DNA from: Pseudomonadota bacterium
GTDB taxonomy: Bacteria > Pseudomonadota > Alphaproteobacteria > Caulobacterales > Caulobacteraceae
DNA length: 64,000 bases
Direction of reading: 5' to 3'
Assembly: GCA_021808285.1 (NCBI GenBank)
Contig: JAKBBV010000003.1
Coordinates: forward strand, 1-64,000
The notes beneath the pieces were generated by a model. That model ran no database searches. It was not told where the DNA came from and saw only the letters and a list, made by a program, of their open reading frames with translations. Below, piece by piece: positions 57,641-64,000 of this stretch. The number at the start of each line of letters is the position of its first letter. Positions within the stretch are counted from its first letter, which is position 1. Position numbers and translations under genes: made by a program.

Positions 57641-58684
57641 TCAGCCGAAACGGTGCGTGACGCCCCAGGGATCTGTGATCTCGAGCGCGGCCTCAGAATC
57701 TGAGACGACGTAGTCGGGTCCCACCGGGACCTTGCCGTGACCGCCCGGTATGTCGAGCACAAAGGTGGGCTGGCACAGGCCCGAGACGCGGCCTCGCAGC
57801 CGGCGAACCATCTCCCGGCCCTCCGCCAACGGCACGCGGAAATGACCGCTGCCAGGGGCGGGATCGAGATGGTGAAGGTAATAGGGCCGGATCCGAGTCT
57901 CGACGAGCGCGCGCATCAGCGACTCAAGCACGATCGGATCGTCATTGACGCCGCGCAGAAGGACCGTCTGACTCAAGAGGACGATCCCGGCATCGACCAG
58001 CCTGGCGCAGGCGGCCCGAACCTCAGAGGTCAGCTCCCTCGGATGGTTGACGTGCAGCGCGAGATAGGTCGCCTTTCGCCCACGCTTGAGCGCCCGGATA
58101 AGGGCCGGTGTGATGCGTTCCGGCGCCACGGCGGGCGCCCGGCTATGCACGCGAAGAACCCGCAAATGGGTGATTTCGGCCAGTTCCCGCGTCAGGGCCT
58201 CCAGGCGCCTGGCGGAGAGGATCAGAGGGTCCCCCCCGGTCAGGATGACCTCCCAGATGTCGCGATGTTCGCGGATGTACTGGATCGCGGCGCTCAGCGC
58301 GTCCGGCGACAGCGCCTCGGCCTTGCCAGGGCCGACCCGGTCGCGCCGAAAGCAGAAGCGGCAGTAGCTCGCGCAGACGTGCGTGGGCATGAGCAGGACC
58401 CTGTCCGGATAGCGGTGCACGATCCCCGGTAGCGGGCTCTTGATGAGATCACCTGTGGGATCTGTCATCTCGTCGGGCGAGGCTTCGAGCTCGGCGGCCC
58501 CGGGCAGAAACTGAAGGGCGACGGGATCGGCGGGGTCGGAGCCCTCGATCAGCGCTGCGCTGAGCGGCGTGATGGCGACGGCATAACGCGCCGCGACCGC
58601 CTCCAAGGCGCGACGGTCCTCGGGCGAAGCCAGGCCCGCCTCGATCAGGGCGTCTATGCTGCGAAGTGTCGGGGCAACGCTCAT
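57641..58684 (-). CDS. epmB: Lysine 2,3-aminomutase-like EF-P beta-lysylation protein
   Basis: YPDRVLLMPTHVCASYCRFCFRRDRVG, VILTGGDPLILSARRLEALT, YYLHHLDPAPGSGHFRVP. Confidence 0.9.
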   Translation of the reverse strand: MSVAPTLRSIDALIEAGLASPEDRRALEAVAARYAVAITPLSAALIEGSDPADPVALQFLPGAAELEASPDEMTDPTGDLIKSPLPGIVHRYPDRVLLMPTHVCASYCRFCFRRDRVGPGKAEALSPDALSAAIQYIREHRDIWEVILTGGDPLILSARRLEALTRELAEITHLRVLRVHSRAPAVAPERITPALIRALKRGRKATYLALHVNHPRELTSEVRAACARLVDAGIVLLSQTVLLRGVNDDPIVLESLMRALVETRIRPYYLHHLDPAPGSGHFRVPLAEGREMVRRLRGRVSGLCQPTFVLDIPGGHGKVPVGPDYVVSDSEAALEITDPWGVTHRFG

Positions 58685-58695
58685 CGGGGCCGGCC

Positions 58696-59751
58696 TTAGT
58701 CTGTTTGCGGGACACTCGTCCACTGCACGTCCGAAACCCGCTCCACGCCCGCCGCCAGCATGGCCAATCGATCGAATCCCAGGGCGGCGCCCGATGCGGG
58801 AGGCATGCGGGCCAGAGCCGCGAGGAACCCCTCGTCCAGCGGATAATCCAGGCCGTAAACGCGTTGCTTTTCCGCCATTTCCGCTTCGAAGCGGCGGCGC
58901 TGTTCCACCGGATCGGTGAGTTCGCCGAAGGCGTTGGCCAGCTCGACGCCGCAAACATAGAGCTCGAACCGCTCCGCGACCCGGGCATCCTCGGGCTTTA
59001 GGCGCGCCAGAGCCGCCTCGCAGGCGGGATATTCGCACAGCAAGGTCGGGCGACCGACACCCAGATGCGGCTCGATCTTCTCCACCAGGACACGGCTGAA
59101 GATATCCGACCAGGTGTCGTTGTCCGCTGTCCTGACGCCCACCTTCTGCGCCCGATCCCGAAGATCGTCGCGATCCGTCTCTCCCCCGGCGCCAATTGAG
59201 CTCAGAAGATCGATGCCCGCGAAGCTGTCGAAGGCCTGAGCCAGGGTCACGCGTTCCGGCGTCGCGGCGGCCTCAGCTTGTCGCCCCCGAAACCGAAAGA
59301 CGTCCCGCCCCGCCAGTCGCGCGGTCAGGCGCAACAGGTCCGCGCAGTCCTCCATCAGGCGCTCATATGGCTCCTCGACGCGGTACCACTCCAGCATGGT
59401 GAACTCCGGGGCGTGCAGGTCGCCGCGCTCCCGGTCCCGCCACACCCGGGCGAGCTCGAAGATCCGCCTCTCGCCCGCCGCCAGAAGACCCTTGCAGGCG
59501 AATTCGGGGGAGGTTCGCAGATAGAGCGGCGCCACTCGCCCATCCACGGTCGTCACGCGTGCGGCGATTCCATGCAGATGCGCCTCATTGCCCGGCGACA
59601 CGCCCAGGCTCGCGGTCTCGACCTCGACGAATCCCTGGGTCTCAAAGTGATCTCGCACCGCGCGATTCAGCGCGCTCCGCAGGAGCAAGCCGGAACGGCG
59701 CAACCCATGATGCTCCAGCGGTCCAAGACCACGGGCCGGACCGCCGCTCAC
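58696..59751 (-). CDS. epmA: EF-P--(R)-beta-lysine ligase (class II LysRS-like)
   Basis: [95 protein letters not shown]. Confidence 0.92.
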   Translation of the reverse strand: MSGGPARGLGPLEHHGLRRSGLLLRSALNRAVRDHFETQGFVEVETASLGVSPGNEAHLHGIAARVTTVDGRVAPLYLRTSPEFACKGLLAAGERRIFELARVWRDRERGDLHAPEFTMLEWYRVEEPYERLMEDCADLLRLTARLAGRDVFRFRGRQAEAAATPERVTLAQAFDSFAGIDLLSSIGAGGETDRDDLRDRAQKVGVRTADNDTWSDIFSRVLVEKIEPHLGVGRPTLLCEYPACEAALARLKPEDARVAERFELYVCGVELANAFGELTDPVEQRRRFEAEMAEKQRVYGLDYPLDEGFLAALARMPPASGAALGFDRLAMLAAGVERVSDVQWTSVPQTD

Positions 59752-59877
59752 GACGTCCGCTCAGGGGCGGGGAACCGCAAGCCCTTCTCAGAGTGGCTGC
59801 ACGCAGTGTATCGGAACCGGGAGTTCACAGGCTCGGGCCGCTCTCGCCCGGCCCGACGCGCAGATTTCGAGGTCGTT

Positions 59878-60447
59878 TTGGTCAAGGTCGCCGCCAGTTC
59901 GCTCCGTAAGGGCTCCGTCGTGGACATCGATGGGAGGCTCTATGTCGTCCTATCGATGGAGAATATCCATCCTGGCAAGGGTACGCCCGTGACCCAGCTC
60001 GACATGCGACGGATCGCCGACGGGGTGAAGGTGTCCGAGCGCTATCGCACGACCGAACAGGTGGAGCGCGCCTTCGTCGATCAACGCGACTATAACTTCC
60101 TGTATCAGGACTCCGACGGCTACCACTTCATGAACCCCGAGACCTATGATCAGGTCGCGGCCCCGGCTGACCTGATTGGCGAGGCCGCGGTTTATCTTCA
60201 GGAGGGCATGACGGTGGCGCTCTCCCTCCACAACGATATCCCTATCGCCATAGAACTGCCGACGCGGGCCACGCTGGAGATCGTCGAGACTGAGCCCACG
60301 GTAAAGGGCCAGACGGCCTCGGGTTCCTACAAGCCCGCTCTGTTGTCGAACGGCGTCCGCACCATGGTGCCGACCTATCTCGCCACAGGCGCCAGGATTG
60401 TCGTCATGACCGCCGATGGCTCTTACGTCGAGCGCGCCAAGGACTGA
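59878..60447 (+). CDS. efp: Elongation factor P (TTG start)
   Basis: (M)[50 protein letters not shown] loop lysine. Confidence 0.93.
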   Translation: MVKVAASSLRKGSVVDIDGRLYVVLSMENIHPGKGTPVTQLDMRRIADGVKVSERYRTTEQVERAFVDQRDYNFLYQDSDGYHFMNPETYDQVAAPADLIGEAAVYLQEGMTVALSLHNDIPIAIELPTRATLEIVETEPTVKGQTASGSYKPALLSNGVRTMVPTYLATGARIVVMTADGSYVERAKD

Positions 60448-60457
60448 CGCGTCGCGA

Positions 60458-61435
60458 CTATTGCTCGCCGCGCGGCATGGCGGCGCGCACCGCCGGGTCG
60501 AACCCGCTGGCCGCCCATTCCCCCTGCGCCGTGTTCCAGTGCGAGAAGAACAGCCGGATCTTCGGGTCCGGGTGGCGGGCCAGTCGCTCAGGGAACAGGT
60601 TCCAATCCGTGAGCGCCGGCGTTGGCGGGCGGACGTAACGGTCGGTGGTGGGGAGCGCACTTCTGAGCCAGCCGCCGCGCGCGTAATACTGATGCCAGGT
60701 GCGACGCCTCTCATCGCCGTTTCCGTCGAGACGCGTGTGAAAGGTGGCTGTGTCATAGAGGATGCAGGTCCCGGCGGGCCCATAGAGGGGGACCTCCTGG
60801 TAATCGTCTCCCAGCCCGGCAAATGCCTCCTGCAGGGTCTCGAACCGATTGGAGCGCGGAACCACGCAAAAACACGGTGTCCCTGGCCCCGTATCGGTCA
60901 GGTAGTGGATCGCGCACAGCCAGTCGCAAGGCATGTAGGGCCGCCGGACCAACCGGTCCTCCCGCACTGCGTCGTGATGGAAGTTCATCGCCCCGGCTCC
61001 AGCGCCCTTGGGCGTCTCACGGAAGTTGAATTCCGCGAACCGAACCCGCTCTTCCCCGCCGAGGAGCCGCGAGACAATGGGGAACGAACTTGGATGCCGG
61101 GTGAACGGGTCCAGTTCCGGATAGTCGAGCAGCGGTTGGGAAAAGATCAGACCCTGATTGCGATGATGCGGCTTGCGGCGGTCGCCTAGTCCCCAGGCGT
61201 CCGGACGCTCAGCTTGGGTCCGATCAAAGAAGGCGTTGAGGACGCCGAGCTCCTCGACCGACAGGCAGCCGCCCAGGACCACATAGCCCTCCGCCTCGAA
61301 GAACCCGGCGGCGGCCTCGGCCTGGGTGTGGGGATCGAACAGCCGGACCGGTCCGGACGCGCGTTTGCCAAATCCCTGAGCCGCCTTCGTTGGGTCGCCA
61401 CTGAGGTTGGGCTGGCGCTCCAGAACAATGCTCAT
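60458..61435 (-). CDS. Phytanoyl-CoA dioxygenase (PhyH) family protein
   Basis: FEAEGYVVLGGCLSVEELGVLNAFFDRT, NFHHDAVREDRL, HYLTDTGPGTPCFCVVPRSNR. Confidence 0.8.
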   Translation of the reverse strand: MSIVLERQPNLSGDPTKAAQGFGKRASGPVRLFDPHTQAEAAAGFFEAEGYVVLGGCLSVEELGVLNAFFDRTQAERPDAWGLGDRRKPHHRNQGLIFSQPLLDYPELDPFTRHPSSFPIVSRLLGGEERVRFAEFNFRETPKGAGAGAMNFHHDAVREDRLVRRPYMPCDWLCAIHYLTDTGPGTPCFCVVPRSNRFETLQEAFAGLGDDYQEVPLYGPAGTCILYDTATFHTRLDGNGDERRRTWHQYYARGGWLRSALPTTDRYVRPPTPALTDWNLFPERLARHPDPKIRLFFSHWNTAQGEWAASGFDPAVRAAMPRGEQ

Positions 61436-61522
61436 GCCAATCTCCGCTCAGGCCCGCACGCCTCAAGGTCCAGGGTGGAGGATGCCCTCACCTCCACGAT
61501 GGACGCAACCCGCCCCCAGGCC

Positions 61523-62263
61523 TCAGGCTTTCAGCGTCTCTTCAAGAAGCGCCAGAAGTTCACGCCAGTGTCGTTCGGCCGCCACCTCATTATAGACCGG
61601 CATGTCCGGCGGCGCGTAGCCATGCAAGGCGCCCTCATAGATCTCGACCCGGCTGTCTACCCCGGCCGCGTCGAGGGCCGTGCGCAGTCGGTCGGCCTGC
61701 TCCGGAGGAAAACCCGCGTCCTGGTCGGCGCCGGCGATATAGACCTTCGCCCTGATCTTCGGCGCGAGGAGGTGAGGGCTGTCAGGCTCGTCCGTCGCCA
61801 GCCGGCCGCCATGGAAGCCGGCCGCCGCAGCGATCCGGTCGGGATAGGCGCCCGCGGCGCGAAGGGCCAGAGCCGCGCCCATGCAGTAGCCGGTGCAGCC
61901 GACCTTCGTCCCTTTCACCTGAGGCTGGGCGGCCAGCCAGTCGAGGAAGGCCCCGGTGTCGCGAGTCGACTTTTCCGGATTGGTCGAGCCCATGAACTTG
62001 CCGAACACCTCCCGCCGCTTCTCCTCGCTGGCCATGGCCTCCTTGAGATTGATCGGCTCATAAGGACCCACTCGCCAGAACATGTCAGGCAGAAGGACGA
62101 AGTAGCCATGACTGGCCAGGCGTTCGCACATCTCGAACATGGCCGGCCGGATCGCCGGGGCGTCCATATAGAAGATTACGGCTGGCCAGGGGCCTTCACC
62201 CCCGGGGATAAAACTGAAGGCGCGGGCCTCGCCATCGGGAGTGGGAATGGCGTGTTGCGTCAT
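61523..62263 (-). CDS. Dienelactone hydrolase family protein
   Basis: PWPAVIFYMDAPAIRPAMFEMCERLASHGYFVLLPDMFWR, VGCTGYCMGAALALRAAG. Confidence 0.9.
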   Translation of the reverse strand: MTQHAIPTPDGEARAFSFIPGGEGPWPAVIFYMDAPAIRPAMFEMCERLASHGYFVLLPDMFWRVGPYEPINLKEAMASEEKRREVFGKFMGSTNPEKSTRDTGAFLDWLAAQPQVKGTKVGCTGYCMGAALALRAAGAYPDRIAAAAGFHGGRLATDEPDSPHLLAPKIRAKVYIAGADQDAGFPPEQADRLRTALDAAGVDSRVEIYEGALHGYAPPDMPVYNEVAAERHWRELLALLEETLKA

Positions 62264-62331
62264 GGGCATGGGGCAATCCTTGCAATCGAGAGTGAGACAC
62301 TCAAAAGACACAGCGACTTCTGGCGCCGTCC

Positions 62332-63267
62332 TTACTTCACCAGAGCAGAGACCTCGGCCACCTCACGCGCGCTCAGGCTCCAGGCGCCAGCGGCGGCGTT
62401 GGCCCTGACCTGTTCCGGCCGGGTGGCGCCCGCAATGACCGAGGATACGCTCGGTTGGCCCAGAAGCCAGCCAAACGCCAGATCGAGGAGTGTGCGGCCT
62501 CTAGCCTCCGCCCAAGCCTTGAGCGCATCGACCTTGTCGAAGGCCTTGTCGTTCAGCGCGGCCTGGCCGCGAGGCCCGAACGCCGCCAGCCGGGTTCCTT
62601 CGGGCGGAGCCTCTCCGCGCACATACTTGCCGGTGAGCAGACCCGAGGCGAGGGGGAAGAAGGGCAACAAGCCCAGGCCGAACCGTTCGCAGGCGGGCAT
62701 CACTTCGAACTCCACCTTGCGCTCCAGAAGGCTGTAATTGTTCTGGGCGGAAACGAACCGGTTCAGATGCCCCTCACGCGCCGTCCAGTCCGCGTCGGCG
62801 ATCTGCCAGCCGGAGAAGTTGGAGTTCCCCAGATATCTCACCTTACCTTGACGCACGAGATCATCGAGGGCGCCCAGCGTCTCCTCGATCGGGGTGTCGG
62901 GATCGGGGCGATGCATCTGGTAGAGATCGATATAGTCCGTTCCCAGACGGCGCAGGCTCGCGTCCACGGCGCTCATGACATAGCGGCGCGACCCACCCCG
63001 CTGATCCGGACCTGGCCCCATCGGGCTGGCGAACTTGGTGGCAATCACCACTTCATGGCGTTTTCCCTTGAGTGCTGTTCCCAGCATGATCTCGGACTTG
63101 GAGCCGCCATAGACGTCGGCGGTGTCAAAGAAGGTGATCCCCTCGTCGAGGCAGGCCTGAACGACCGCGGTGGCCGCCTCCTGGTCGATGCGCATGCCAA
63201 AATTGTTGCAGCCCAGGCCGACTTCGCTGACCTTCAGACCGCTCGCGCCAAGCCGCCGATATTCCAT
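62332..63267 (-). CDS. Aldo/keto reductase
   Basis: MEYRRLGASGLKVSEVGLGCNNFG, FFDTADVYGGSKSEIMLGTALKG, IDLYQMHRPDPDTPIEETLGALDDLVRQGKVRYLGNSNFSGWQ. Confidence 0.94.
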   Translation of the reverse strand: MEYRRLGASGLKVSEVGLGCNNFGMRIDQEAATAVVQACLDEGITFFDTADVYGGSKSEIMLGTALKGKRHEVVIATKFASPMGPGPDQRGGSRRYVMSAVDASLRRLGTDYIDLYQMHRPDPDTPIEETLGALDDLVRQGKVRYLGNSNFSGWQIADADWTAREGHLNRFVSAQNNYSLLERKVEFEVMPACERFGLGLLPFFPLASGLLTGKYVRGEAPPEGTRLAAFGPRGQAALNDKAFDKVDALKAWAEARGRTLLDLAFGWLLGQPSVSSVIAGATRPEQVRANAAAGAWSLSAREVAEVSALVK

Positions 63268-63362
63268 CGCCGCGCGCCTCCCTGTTCGTGTCGTAATAGG
63301 TTGGTAGCCTAACAAACAATCGCCGTCGTGGGCAACGCCTCTTCACTCTGAGGGACATTCAC

Positions 63363-64000
63363 TTGACTGACATCTGCGACATGACCGCGACAGACCTCGC
63401 CTCGGGGATCGCCGCTGGCCGGATCTCGGCGCAGGAGGTGATGACGGCCTCGCTTGAGCGCATCGCGCGCCTCGATGGCGCGGTGAACGCCTTCTCGCAC
63501 CTGCGCCCAGCGGACCAACTGCTCGAAGAGGCCTGCGCGGCGGACGCGGCGCGGGCCAAGGGCGAGGCGCTCGGTCCCCTGCATGGGCTGCCGCACGCTG
63601 TGAAGGATTTACAGGCGGTCGCAGGACTCCCGTTCACCCGCGGATCACCGATCTTCCGGGAGTCGGTCGCGCGCGAAGACAGTCTGATGGTGCAGCGCCT
63701 GCGCGCCGCAGGCGCCATCATCATCGGCAAGACCAACACACCCGAGTTCGGTCTGGGCTCTCACACCTTCAATCCCGTCCATGGACTGACGCGCAATCCC
63801 TATGACCCGTCCCGTTCCGCCGGCGGAAGCAGCGGCGGAGCCGCGGTCGCCCTGGCCCTGCGTCTCGCGCCCTCGGCTGACGGGAGCGATTATGGCGGCA
63901 GCCTGCGCAACCCGGCCGGCTGGAACAATGTCTTTGGCCTGCGTCCGAGCATTGGCCGCGTGCCGTCTCCGGAACGCCCCGACCGTCACTCCTGGTCGCC
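63363..64000 (+). CDS. Amidase family protein, 5' part (runs off window end)
   Basis: Translation gives TDICDMTATDLASGIAAGRISAQEVMTASLERI...GLPHAVKDLQAVAGLPFTRGSPIF...IIIGKTNTPEFGLGS...PYDPSRSAGGSSGGAAVALA (amidase signature); not in ORF track because no stop in window. Confidence 0.9.
   Translation, partial: MTDICDMTATDLASGIAAGRISAQEVMTASLERIARLDGAVNAFSHLRPADQLLEEACAADAARAKGEALGPLHGLPHAVKDLQAVAGLPFTRGSPIFRESVAREDSLMVQRLRAAGAIIIGKTNTPEFGLGSHTFNPVHGLTRNPYDPSRSAGGSSGGAAVALALRLAPSADGSDYGGSLRNPAGWNNVFGLRPSIGRVPSPERPDRHSWS

Noticed and set aside
61214-62737. 507-aa plus-strand ORF opposite PhyH/dienelactone hydrolase/aldo-keto reductase
   Set aside because: Antisense shadow ORF spanning three convincing genes.

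Overview
GC-rich alphaproteobacterial chromosome segment, probably Caulobacterales/Phenylobacterium-like (inferred from protein flavour, not searched). Most of the window is housekeeping: an ArsR-methyltransferase/metF/split-metH methionine operon, ettA, queC-queE, msrA, tRNA-Ser(GGA), hemN, a ribD-ribE-ribBA-ribH operon, epmB-epmA-efp, and various hydrolases. The standout is a contiguous ~17 kb locus (about 29.3-46.1 kb) that reads as a complete sulfoquinovose (SQ) catabolic island. It holds a TonB-dependent receptor, a GH31 sulfoquinovosidase with a KERW-type sulfonate-binding signature, an MFS transporter, a mutarotase, and an SQ dehydrogenase-like SDR. It also holds an SMP-30 lactonase, an IlvD/Edd dehydratase, an HpcH/HpaI aldolase and an aldehyde dehydrogenase (sulfo-Entner-Doudoroff route). 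These sit directly beside a sulfolactate desulfonation module (suyA, suyB, comC-like and slcC-like dehydrogenases) and a GntR/UTRA regulator. Three near-identical AT-rich 19-bp sites (TCTTATGTCTKATATAAGW) lie in the three promoter regions of this locus and are the probable operators. I also report a perfect 20-bp palindrome at the start of the ArsR-methyltransferase (SahR-like) gene, an FNR/FixK-like box upstream of hemN, several short tandem repeats, and candidate operators. All identifications come from reading the sequence and remembered family knowledge; no searches were run.
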